A DNA stretch of 64,000 nucleotides from an uncultured Clostridia bacterium (GTDB lineage: Bacteria; Bacillota; Clostridia; Oscillospirales; Acutalibacteraceae): positions 1 through 64,000 of the forward strand of contig CAMHAH010000015.1 of NCBI GenBank assembly GCA_946183365.1, written 5' to 3'. Positions 25,465 through 32,776 of the stretch are shown here, piece after piece. How positions within the stretch are numbered: position 1 is the stretch's first letter; the number at the start of each line of letters is the position of its first letter. A program made the position numbers and the translations under genes. The notes under the pieces are model-generated. The model had not been told where the DNA came from. It did no database searches and saw only the letters and a list, made by a program, of their open reading frames with translations.

Positions 25465-25580
25465 CGAGCAATAAAAAAATTTGGATCTTCAATATTTGAT
25501 CAACAGAGAGAGGCATAAGCCGTTCTCAGCCTCTCTCCGAGAATATCCTTACGTTATCACAGGATGGGTCTTGGTATAAA

Positions 25581-25802
25581 TCACTCTACCTCTATCATCT
25601 CGGCGTCAGCCTTACGAAGCGAGAGCTCATAGCCGCGCACGGTGATCTCGAGCGGATCGCCTAAGGGAGCGACCTTGCGTACCTGTATCTCAACGCCCTT
25701 TGTGATGCCCATATCCATGATACGGCGCTTGATAGCGCCCTCACCGTGGAGCTTTTTGACTTTTGCCGAACCCCCGATAGGGATATCTCTGAGAGTTTTC
25801 AT
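25581..25802 (-). CDS. feoA: FeoA domain protein (second copy, proximal to feoB)
   Basis: The 73-residue SH3-like FeoA protein starts at the ATG at 25802 (MKTLRDIPIGG) behind AAGGAGG; the longer frame to 25844 lacks a signal. Typical features are the KRRIMDMGITKG turn and PLGDPLEITVRGYELSLRK. FeoA binds FeoB and supports its GTPase or transport function. A second, distinct feoA lies 67 bases upstream. The pair plus feoB is a common Clostridia layout. Confidence 0.9.
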   Translation of the reverse strand: MKTLRDIPIGGSAKVKKLHGEGAIKRRIMDMGITKGVEIQVRKVAPLGDPLEITVRGYELSLRKADAEMIEVE

Positions 25803-25869
25803 ATTATCCTCCTTATTGTTACAGTTATCGATAGCTGTCGGCATTGCAAAATATTACGCAGCCGACAGA

Positions 25870-26079
25870 TCAAATCATTATCTTCTGCGCCATTTCCTTG
25901 CTTACGGCTATGCGCGAGCCCTTGACATTGACGATAAGATTACCGCCCATGGAGCTTACGACGGTGATGACCCCGCCGGGCACAAAGCCGAGGTTCTGCA
26001 GATGGGTGCGTACCTCTGCGTTTCCGCCTATACGTTTAATGATATATTCTTCGCCTAACGCTGCGAGTGAAAGCGGCAT
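25870..26079 (-). CDS. feoA: FeoA domain protein (first gene of feo operon)
   Basis: The 69-residue FeoA-like protein has MPLSLAALGEEYIIKRIGG, HLQNLGFVPGG, and GNLIVNVKGSRIAVSKEMAQ, the conserved SH3-like core. It differs in sequence from the downstream feoA, so the two are diverged paralogues rather than a recent duplication. GAGGTG precedes the ATG. It is the first gene after the iron-regulated promoter. Confidence 0.9.
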   Translation of the reverse strand: MPLSLAALGEEYIIKRIGGNAEVRTHLQNLGFVPGGVITVVSSMGGNLIVNVKGSRIAVSKEMAQKIMI

Positions 26080-26103
26080 GATAACACCTCTTAGTTTTCC
26101 GAT

Positions 26104-26119
26104 ATTAGCACAAGCTAAC
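26104..26119. promoter_or_regulatory. DtxR/IdeR-type operator, feo leader (site 2)
   Basis: ATTAG-CACAAG-CTAAC, in the leader between the transcription start and the first feoA. Confidence 0.65.
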
Positions 26120-26137
26120 CCTTGATCTTAAAAAATA

Positions 26138-26153
26138 GTTAGCTCAAACTAAC
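26138..26153. promoter_or_regulatory. DtxR/IdeR-type operator, feo promoter (site 1)
   Basis: GTTAG-CTCAAA-CTAAC, nine bases past the -10 box and so overlapping the expected transcription start. Binding would block initiation or early elongation. Confidence 0.7.
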
Positions 26154-26161
26154 CTTAATGT

Positions 26162-26190
26162 ATTATATCAACCCTTTCACTGTTTGTCAA
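26162..26190 (-). promoter_or_regulatory. Consensus sigma-A promoter of the feo operon
   Basis: On the minus strand TTGACA, a 17 bp spacer and TATAAT are a perfect consensus, consistent with high expression when the DtxR-type repressor is off (low iron). Confidence 0.8.
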
Positions 26191-26415
26191 TAGCTGCGCG
26201 AAAAATCTTTATTATTGCGCAAAAATGCTGAAATCCGTCGGATTTTTCGGTGATTATGCCATATAAATACGGCTGACACGATATACAGATCGGGATACGG
26301 CTTCTACAGACGGGGACTAAACCAAGGATACGCCCGATTTTTGTGCAATCTCCATAAATGTTATGCTTTGCTTTTATTTATTTAGTAAATTTTTTCGTTC
26401 AGACGATAGTTTTTA

Positions 26416-26444
26416 TTGTGTGAGTTATCAATTTGTTATATAAT
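26416..26444 (+). promoter_or_regulatory. Probable promoter of the EF-G-like gene
   Basis: TTGTGT, a 17 bp spacer and TATAAT lie 80 bases upstream of the start. The -35 box is weak. Confidence 0.45.
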
Positions 26445-26524
26445 GATATGGTAGTTCGGATAATCGGATACCCCGCTAAGTCCGACAAATACAGTATACA
26501 TTACTCTTGAAAGGAGTTTTTTAA

Positions 26525-28597
26525 TTGAAACAGTACGACGCTAAACACATTCTCAATCTCGCGATGGCAGGCCACTCGGGCGCAGGCAAGACATCTGTAG
26601 CCGAGGCTATGCTGTATCTTTCCAAGGCCTCTGACCGTTTAGGCAAGATCGCCGACGGCAATACTCAGTTAGACTATGACCCCGAGGAGATCCGCCGCAA
26701 GGTATCTATCGTTACCGCGGTAGCTCCCGTAGAGTGGAAGAATACAAAGATCAACATCATCGACACCCCCGGTCTGTTCGACTTTGAGGGCGGAGTATTT
26801 GAGGGCTACAGAGCCGCTGAGACCGCGCTGATCGTCGTATCCGCCAAGGACGGCGTAAACGTAGGTACTGAGAAGGCAGTCAAAGCAGCCGATAAAGAAG
26901 GTCTGACAAAGATATTCTTCGTAAACGGCGTATGCGATGAGGACGCCCGCTTCTACCGCGTATTAGAGGATCTGAAGGCTACCTTCGGTCCTTCGGTATG
27001 CCCCGTTATCGTTCCCCATATCGAGAACGGTCAGGCTAACACATACATCAACCTGCTCGAGTACAAGGCTTATAAATATGACGCTAAGGGCAACGCTGCG
27101 CCTACAGCTATCATCCCCGAGATGGGCGACCGTTTTGAGGGTCTGAGAGAGGCTATCAAAGAGGCTGTTGCCGAGACAAGCGAAGAGCTGATGGATAAGT
27201 TCTTCATGGAAGAGGAGTTCACTCCCGAAGAGATCATCACAGGCGTATCACAGGGCGTAAAGGACGGCTCTCTGTGCCCCGTATTCTGCGGCGACGCTTC
27301 AACCACCTACGGTATCGAGCAGTTCCTGAACACTCTGGTATGGCTCGCGCCTTCTGCCGCCGACAAGGGCTCTGAAGAGGCTGTCGACGTAAACGGCGAT
27401 CCCGTAGAGATAGCCTGCAACGAGCAGGGCGCTACAGCGGCGATCATCTTCAAGACCGTCGCAGACCCGTTCGTAGGTAAGCTGAGCTACTTCAAGGTAG
27501 TATCGGGCAAGGTATCTACCGACGCTCCCCTTATCAATATGCGCACAGGCAACCAGGAGCGTATCACCAAGGTCATGACCGTCCGCGGCAAGAAGCAGGA
27601 GGACGCCTCGGCCGTAACAGCCGGCGATATCGGCGCTATCCCCAAGCTGACCGCCGCTAACACAGGCGATACACTCTGCTCACCCACACGCAAGGTCATC
27701 CTCAACGGCATTGACTATCCCGCTCCGTCGTTCTCAATGGCTGTATATCCCAAGAAGAAGGGCGAAGAGGACAAGGTCGCTCAGGGTCTTGCGAGACTTG
27801 CCGAGGAAGATCCCACCATCAAGTATCAGAACGATCCCGAGACCAAGGAGCTCGTTATGTCCGGTATGGGCGAACAGCACCTTGACGTCGTCGTTTCTAA
27901 ATTAAAGTCAAAGTTCAACGTAGAGGTCGAGCTCAAGCAGCCCAAGGTCGCTTATCGCGAGACGATCCGCGGCAAGAGCGATGTAGAAGGCAAGCACAAG
28001 AAGCAGTCCGGCGGTTCGGGTCAGTACGGCGACGTATGGATCAAGTTCGAGCCCTGCGACAGTGACGGCTTGGAGTTCGATATCGCCGTAGTCGGCGGCT
28101 CTGTTCCGAAGCAGTTCTTCCCCGCTGTTGAGAAGGGCCTGCGCGACTCCATCAAGCACGGTCCTCTCGCCGGCTACCCCGTAGTAGGCGTAAAGGCTAC
28201 TCTGTACGACGGTAAGTATCACCCCGTCGACTCTAACGAAATGGCGTTCAAGACCGCGGCTCAGCTCGCCTTCAAGGCGGGTATCCCCCAGGCTAAGCCT
28301 GCTCTCTTAGAGCCCGTCGGCACATTGAAGGCGACCGTTCCGGACGCTAACATGGGTGATATCATGGGCGAGGTCAACAAGCGCAGAGGCCGCGTTCTCG
28401 GTATGAACGCGGGCGAGAGCGGTATGCAGATCGTTGAGGCTGAGGTCCCGATGGCTGAGATGGCAGACTTCTCGGTATTCATGCGCCAGTGCACACAGGG
28501 CCGCGGCACCTTCACCTTTGAGTTCGAGCGCTATGAGGACGCTCCCGCTCAGGTAGCTCAGAAGGTCATCGAAGCGGCTAAGGCAGACGCAGAATAA
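26525..28597 (+). CDS. EF-G-like translational GTPase paralogue (FusA2 type)
   Basis: The 690-residue protein has the five-domain EF-G layout: G domain to about 270, domain II, and domains III-V ending in the EF-G C-terminal fold. The start is a TTG behind AAAGGAG. G1 (GHSGAGKT) and G3 (DTPGLFDF) are intact. The G4 motif that reads NKMD in true EF-G is NGVC here (FFVNGVCDEDARF), so guanine recognition may be weak. The same subfamily in Clostridia is known to have altered G4 motifs and is taken to be distinct from housekeeping FusA. Its role (recycling, stress, tetracycline-like protection) is unproven. No ribosomal-protein genes are adjacent, which also argues against the main fusA. Confidence 0.8.
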   Translation: MKQYDAKHILNLAMAGHSGAGKTSVAEAMLYLSKASDRLGKIADGNTQLDYDPEEIRRKVSIVTAVAPVEWKNTKINIIDTPGLFDFEGGVFEGYRAAETALIVVSAKDGVNVGTEKAVKAADKEGLTKIFFVNGVCDEDARFYRVLEDLKATFGPSVCPVIVPHIENGQANTYINLLEYKAYKYDAKGNAAPTAIIPEMGDRFEGLREAIKEAVAETSEELMDKFFMEEEFTPEEIITGVSQGVKDGSLCPVFCGDASTTYGIEQFLNTLVWLAPSAADKGSEEAVDVNGDPVEIACNEQGATAAIIFKTVADPFVGKLSYFKVVSGKVSTDAPLINMRTGNQERITKVMTVRGKKQEDASAVTAGDIGAIPKLTAANTGDTLCSPTRKVILNGIDYPAPSFSMAVYPKKKGEEDKVAQGLARLAEEDPTIKYQNDPETKELVMSGMGEQHLDVVVSKLKSKFNVEVELKQPKVAYRETIRGKSDVEGKHKKQSGGSGQYGDVWIKFEPCDSDGLEFDIAVVGGSVPKQFFPAVEKGLRDSIKHGPLAGYPVVGVKATLYDGKYHPVDSNEMAFKTAAQLAFKAGIPQAKPALLEPVGTLKATVPDANMGDIMGEVNKRRGRVLGMNAGESGMQIVEAEVPMAEMADFSVFMRQCTQGRGTFTFEFERYEDAPAQVAQKVIEAAKADAE

Positions 28598-28678
28598 TTA
28601 CAATACGTTTATTATAGGTGAGGGGCTTGAGGCGCTGTCAAGATCTCGATTTGGCTAAGCGCCGCCGCTCCTCCCGTT

Positions 28679-28709
28679 AACGCCTCGGCTTTCCGGGGCG
28701 TTTCTGTTA
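28679..28709 (+). terminator. Rho-independent terminator of the EF-G-like gene
   Basis: AACGCCTCGG pairs with CCGGGGCGTT (one mismatch) and is followed by TCTGTT. The T tract is short. Confidence 0.55.
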
Positions 28710-28720
28710 GGAGTATCCGG

Positions 28721-29626
28721 ATGAAAAAGCTACTTTGCGTTATTGCTCTTTTGGCGGTCATGCTGTCCCTGTGCGCGGTGACCGTTTCTGCCAACGCGCC
28801 GATAATTCCCGATATCGTCATCACGCTCGACGAGCCATACGACGGCGATTATGTAGTCGCGGTTCTCAGTGACAGAAACGCGTTTTACTCGTACGATGAG
28901 CAGTGGTACAATGATTTTAAAAATGAGGACGGCACAGAAGCTATGTGGGCGGCGGTCAAGAAGCTCAGAAGCGTCAAAGATGAGGACGGTTACGACTATA
29001 TAGCTCACTTGGACCCCTTCAACCGTACAAATAAAGATACCGGCGTACAATATCCCTATGATAGTTTCAAGATCGCCGTGTACTATCCCGACAGCGATTT
29101 TTTGACTGAAACCGGCATACTTGTGAGAGAGAAATACATACAACTCTATCAGCTGACGATGAACGGCAAAAGCATCACAGGTGTTCAGTCTAAGCAGGAC
29201 TCTGAAAACGGCGTATTCCGCCCTGCCGTCACAGCGGTCAGACCCTATTATCAAGAACAGTTGTTGTTTCGGTTTCTCGCCAGTCTCGCGATCAACCTTG
29301 CGGTAGAGATACTGATCGCGCTGATCTTAGGCTATCGCACATGGCGGCACATCATAACGATCGCGGTCACGAACCTCATCACGCTGTTCCTGCTTACCGT
29401 GAGCGTCCTGCTGATAAACCCGCCTGTCTATGACGGATTACTCAGCTTTCCGTTCGCGTTCTTTGAGATAGCTGTCGCCGCGGTCGAGGCAACAGTGTAC
29501 GCGATAGCCTTCAAACGCTTTGAAAAAGGAAAAAAGTACCGTCCGTGGCTCGCGGTGATCTACGCCTTCATCGCAAACCTCATCACCTATTTTTTAGGCG
29601 CTTACCTCTATATAATCCCGCATTGA
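28721..29626 (+). CDS. Secreted-domain membrane protein with four C-terminal TM segments, unknown
   Basis: The 301-residue product has a signal peptide (1-24), an extracytoplasmic domain of about 160 residues (from ANAPIIPDIVITLDEPYDGDY), and four TM segments between about 185 and 298. The outer domain is rich in Asp and Tyr and lacks cysteines. I do not recognise the family beyond a Clostridia hypothetical with this shape. TAGGAG precedes the ATG. It is monocistronic, with a terminator at 29641-29672. Confidence 0.65.
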   Translation: MKKLLCVIALLAVMLSLCAVTVSANAPIIPDIVITLDEPYDGDYVVAVLSDRNAFYSYDEQWYNDFKNEDGTEAMWAAVKKLRSVKDEDGYDYIAHLDPFNRTNKDTGVQYPYDSFKIAVYYPDSDFLTETGILVREKYIQLYQLTMNGKSITGVQSKQDSENGVFRPAVTAVRPYYQEQLLFRFLASLAINLAVEILIALILGYRTWRHIITIAVTNLITLFLLTVSVLLINPPVYDGLLSFPFAFFEIAVAAVEATVYAIAFKRFEKGKKYRPWLAVIYAFIANLITYFLGAYLYIIPH

Positions 29627-29640
29627 TTAATAATATAAGG

Positions 29641-29672
29641 AAAAGCTCTCGATCATCTTTCGGGAGCTTTTG
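29641..29672 (+). terminator. Rho-independent terminator after the four-TM protein
   Basis: AAAAGCTCTCG pairs with CGGGAGCTTTT around an 8-base loop, with the T tract inside the 3' arm. Confidence 0.7.
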
Positions 29673-29686
29673 TATTCGCAAGAATT

Positions 29687-29705
29687 TTGACAAGAAAACT
29701 TTGCA
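29687..29705 (+). promoter_or_regulatory. Operator copy 1 for the HTH regulator
   Basis: TTGACAAGAAAACTTTGCA, the weakest match of three copies of one dyad, just upstream of the promoter. Confidence 0.6.
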
Positions 29706-29712
29706 AAAACTA

Positions 29713-29741
29713 TTGACAAGTAAACTTGGCAGTGCTATAAT
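29713..29741 (+). promoter_or_regulatory. Promoter with embedded operator copy 2
   Basis: TTGACA, a 17 bp spacer and TATAAT are a perfect sigma-A promoter. Operator copy 2 (29713-29731) begins at the -35 box, so repressor binding would exclude RNA polymerase. Confidence 0.8.
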
Positions 29742-29752
29742 AGCACCATCAA

Positions 29753-29771
29753 ATGACAAGTAAACTTGTCA
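29753..29771 (+). promoter_or_regulatory. Operator copy 3 (perfect dyad) before the ribosome binding site
   Basis: The core TGACAAGT-AA-ACTTGTCA is a perfect inverted repeat with a two-base centre. It lies between the transcription start and AAGGAG. Confidence 0.75.
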
Positions 29772-29786
29772 AAAGGAGATGTTATC

Positions 29787-30116
29787 ATGAACAGAGAGGA
29801 TATATTGAAGAGAGCGCAGCATGAGAACAACGGTAAGGACTACGCAGATATAGAGGCTCAAAAGAGCGGTACACGAGCGGCGTATTTTATCGCGGTCATA
29901 TTGGTCATCATCGTTGATTTGGTCAATGGCTTCGTGTTGGGCTATGTCAACCGAGGCATGGACTTTGTCCTGTTCACTATGGCTTTTGTCGCCTTTTTGA
30001 CCAAGTATATCAAGCTGCGCAAGCGCCATGAGCTGTTCGTCGCGATCATGTGGGGTTTGCTGGCGCTGATGATGCTGGCGATGTGGATACTCCAGCTTTG
30101 CGGGGTGGCGCAGTAA
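29787..30116 (+). CDS. Small multi-TM membrane protein paired with HTH regulator
   Basis: The 109-residue product (MNREDILKRAQHENNGKDYAD) starts at the ATG at 29787 behind AAGGAG; an upstream TTG at 29766 lies inside the operator. The N-terminal 35 residues are charged; three hydrophobic segments follow at about 34-52, 58-75 and 85-104. This matches the small DUF6442-type proteins that sit beside Xre-like regulators in Firmicutes. Its stop codon overlaps the HTH start (TAATG), so the two are coupled. The function is unknown; a membrane-stress or bacteriocin-immunity role is possible. Confidence 0.7.
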   Translation: MNREDILKRAQHENNGKDYADIEAQKSGTRAAYFIAVILVIIVDLVNGFVLGYVNRGMDFVLFTMAFVAFLTKYIKLRKRHELFVAIMWGLLALMMLAMWILQLCGVAQ

Positions 30117-30325
30117 TGGATAACGAACTGATCCTGCATAATAATCTTGCCGTGATCCGTAAGGAAAAAAAGCTCTCACAGGCAGAGCTTGCCAAAATGG
30201 TCGGCGTGTCGCGCAATACTATCAGCTCGATCGAAACGGGGCAGTTCAACCCCACTGCCAAACTCGCGCTGATCCTGTGTATCGCGCTTGATAAGAAGTT
30301 TGAAGAGCTGTTTTATTTTGACTGA
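30116..30325 (+). CDS. Small Xre-family HTH transcriptional regulator
   Basis: The 69-residue protein is little more than a DNA-binding HTH: LAVIRKEKKLSQAELAKMVG then VSRNTISSIETGQFNPTAKL, the Cro/C1 fold of the YozG/YgzD type. It starts within the TAATG junction with the membrane-protein gene. Three copies of a 19-base dyad cover the promoter of this operon, so autoregulation is very likely. Confidence 0.88.
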   Translation: MDNELILHNNLAVIRKEKKLSQAELAKMVGVSRNTISSIETGQFNPTAKLALILCIALDKKFEELFYFD

Positions 30326-30337
30326 CAGCAATCGAGA

Positions 30338-30375
30338 ACAAAAGACCCCCGAGACCGTTTGAGCGTTCTCGGGGG
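30338..30375 (-). terminator. Rho-independent terminator of the DMT transporter gene
   Basis: CCCCCGAGA pairs with TCTCGGGGG and is followed on the minus strand by TCTTTTGTT. It may also stop the convergent HTH operon. Confidence 0.65.
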
Positions 30376-30406
30376 TAAATTCATAGCTTGATCGTATTTT
30401 TTATCC

Positions 30407-31447
30407 TTATCCAGCCTCGGCGAGACCCTCTGAGATACCCAGAAGGACGATACCGACGATGACCGTGACGATGCAGGCGTACTGCTCTGACTTAAGCTTC
30501 TCTTTGAGGAAGATACGCGACAGTATAGCGGAAACTATGCAGTAGGACGCGACCATCGGAGCGGCGATGATAGGCTTTGAGGCGATGGCGTATACATAGA
30601 AGATCTGACCGAACTGCTCAAAGAGCGCCGCGGCGCCTCTGGTCTTGATCTCGGCGGGTCTGAAGGGATTATAAGGCTTCTTCTCCTTGATGAGCAGGAA
30701 TATCCAGCAGCATACGCCCGCGACGAAGAACGTCAGACCGTAGAGGATAAGTACGTCGATCTCGCCGAGACCCATGCCGTGATCCTCGTTGAGGATGATA
30801 GCGTCGGCGGTCGAGCCGATGGTATCGAACAGGCAGTAGATTATCGGGAAGAGCAGCGCCAGAGCGCCGTAACGGTACTTGCGATCCTCGGGCTTTAGGT
30901 TAAGAGCTCCCTCTGCCTTGGCGAGCCTCTGCTCAACTACGGCAAGTGCGATAACGCCGCCGACTATCAGCAGGGTACCGATGACGTCGAGTACGCTGAA
31001 CTCCTCCCAGAAGCTCTTGATAGCGCCCTTGGCTGAGAAGTAGATGAACAGGAATATAGCCGAGAGAGCGCCCGAGGCGTTCTGGATAGGCGATACGATG
31101 GATACCTCGAGATAACGCATACCCGCATAGCCGATGACCATAGAGATTATGTAGCTCAATGAAGCGGGCAGGTACTTTACGGCGCTGACAAAGATACTCG
31201 TTTCGGAGTTGAAGAGGGTCTCGGCGGTGATCGCGTTGGCGACCTCTTCACCGACAAGCCCCGTCAAGGGCTCTTTGCACAGCGTGAATATGATGAAGAG
31301 CAGTGAGAAGAAGCCCATCATCAGACCTACCCATACGGCGGTCTTGAGATGTGAGTAGCGGTCTCCGTCAACATTGCTCTTTTTGTAGAACACGTCGGCG
31401 AGACCCCAGCCTAACATACAAATAAGTGTAAATACAAACCAGGACAT
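30407..31447 (-). CDS. DMT-superfamily (EamA-like) membrane transporter
   Basis: The 346-residue protein has about ten TM segments arranged as two five-helix halves, as in the drug/metabolite transporter superfamily. The start MSWFVFTLICMLGWGLADVF is typical of EamA-type carriers. A charged loop (residues about 175-195) separates the halves. The substrate is unknown. It lies 75 bases downstream of the activase operon on the same strand, with a small hairpin (31471-31503) in between, so weak co-transcription is possible. Confidence 0.75.
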   Translation of the reverse strand: MSWFVFTLICMLGWGLADVFYKKSNVDGDRYSHLKTAVWVGLMMGFFSLLFIIFTLCKEPLTGLVGEEVANAITAETLFNSETSIFVSAVKYLPASLSYIISMVIGYAGMRYLEVSIVSPIQNASGALSAIFLFIYFSAKGAIKSFWEEFSVLDVIGTLLIVGGVIALAVVEQRLAKAEGALNLKPEDRKYRYGALALLFPIIYCLFDTIGSTADAIILNEDHGMGLGEIDVLILYGLTFFVAGVCCWIFLLIKEKKPYNPFRPAEIKTRGAAALFEQFGQIFYVYAIASKPIIAAPMVASYCIVSAILSRIFLKEKLKSEQYACIVTVIVGIVLLGISEGLAEAG

Positions 31448-31521
31448 ATTAAGTTTTTCTACCTTCCTAAAATTATTGCGAAGAGAGGCGTTTTATCCTC
31501 TCTGTATAATGAATTACCATA

Positions 31522-32775
31522 TCATGCTTTGGCGTTGGAGAGCATCAGCTTGATCCTGTTCTCCTGATTGATCGCCGTAGCTCCGGGGTCGTAGTCTATG
31601 GCTACTATATTCGCCCCGGGGTTTTTCTCTTTTATTGGCTTCATCATGCCCTTGCCCGCGATGTGATTGGGCAGACATCCGAACGGCTGGGTGCATACTA
31701 TATTGGTAACACCCTCGCTGATGAGCTCGAGCATCTCGGCTGTGAGCAGCCAGCCCTCGCCCATCTTAGCGCCCATGCCGATATAGCCCTTGACGCGTTT
31801 TCGAGTTTCGTCAAAATCAGCCATAGGCATAAAGCCCTTGTAATACTTCTGCATCATATTGCGGATGTAGCGCTGCTTACCCAGCAAAAAGCGGTACAGT
31901 ATCTTTGAGCCGAACGCCTTGAACGGACGTATGCGGTAAAGGTCGTAATCAATAATACCGTTATATACACAGTACAGACAGAAGTCTACAAAGCCCGGCA
32001 CTACCGGCTCGGCGCCTTCTTTTAATAAGAAGCTCTCGAGGTTGTTGTTGCCTAAAGGAGAGAATTTTACATATATCTCGCCTACCACGCCGACCTTGAC
32101 CTTGTCGCGCTCTCTGTTGCCGAGTATCCGCGCGAAGTCGTCGGCTATCAGGCGGTAGTTCTTCTTAACATGAGAGTAACGCATGGTAGAGGCGTGAGAG
32201 CTCTCTTCAAGCAGCTTCTCGGTCCACTTCTTAACCAGTCTGTCGGTCTCACCCACGTTTCTCTCATACGGTCGGCACTGATTTGCCATGAGCATCATCA
32301 GATCGCCGTAAAAGGCGCAGTACAGCATACGGTACAGCATGGGCAGAGTAAGGCTGAAGCCGGGGTGCTTCTCAAGATTATTGAAGTTCAGCGAGATAAC
32401 GGGGATATATCCGTAGCCCGCCTTTTTGAGAGCCTTCCTCAGCAGGTAGATATAATTCGAGGCTCTGCAGCCGCCGCCTGTCTGAGTTATCAAGAGGGCT
32501 ATCTTGTGCTTATCGTACCTGCCCGACTCAACGGCGTTTATCAGCTGACCGATGACCAGCAGGGCGGGATAACAGGTGTCGTTATGCACGAGCTTGAGCC
32601 CCGACTCCTTTATGTTGCCGTCGACTTTATCCAGGAAATCGACCTTGTAGCCGTAGCTGACGAGTACGTTTGAGATCAGCTTGAAATGTATGGGAAGCAT
32701 GGTGGGCACCAGTATGGTGTAATCGCGCTTCATTTCCTTGGTGAATTTTACATAATCGGCTTTAGCTAACGACAT
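31522..32775 (-). CDS. 2-hydroxyacyl-CoA dehydratase-type protein (C-terminal partner of the activase)
   Basis: The 417-residue protein starts at the ATG at 32775 with AGAGGGGG upstream, one base after the stop of the activase gene. It contains NDTCYPALLVIGQLINA, TQTGGGCRASNYIYLLRKAL and a late CTQPFGCLPNHIAGKGM, cysteine motifs typical of the HgdB-like/DUF2229 family. In many Clostridia this region is the C-terminal part of a single ~1400-residue activase-dehydratase protein. The substrate is unknown, since no CoA-transferase or acyl-CoA genes are adjacent. Confidence 0.75.
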   Translation of the reverse strand: MSLAKADYVKFTKEMKRDYTILVPTMLPIHFKLISNVLVSYGYKVDFLDKVDGNIKESGLKLVHNDTCYPALLVIGQLINAVESGRYDKHKIALLITQTGGGCRASNYIYLLRKALKKAGYGYIPVISLNFNNLEKHPGFSLTLPMLYRMLYCAFYGDLMMLMANQCRPYERNVGETDRLVKKWTEKLLEESSHASTMRYSHVKKNYRLIADDFARILGNRERDKVKVGVVGEIYVKFSPLGNNNLESFLLKEGAEPVVPGFVDFCLYCVYNGIIDYDLYRIRPFKAFGSKILYRFLLGKQRYIRNMMQKYYKGFMPMADFDETRKRVKGYIGMGAKMGEGWLLTAEMLELISEGVTNIVCTQPFGCLPNHIAGKGMMKPIKEKNPGANIVAIDYDPGATAINQENRIKLMLSNAKA

Positions 32776-32776
32776 A

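Noticed and set aside
26205-26260. AAATCCG/CGGATTT hairpin with a T run, and a similar CGGATTTTTCGG motif near 5450
   Set aside because: Short and without a gene ending nearby at either place; treated as chance similarity rather than a repeat family.
31471-31503. AGAGAGG/CCTCTCT hairpin between the activase partner and the DMT transporter as a terminator
   Set aside because: The stem is short and no T tract follows directly; not strong enough to list as a terminator.
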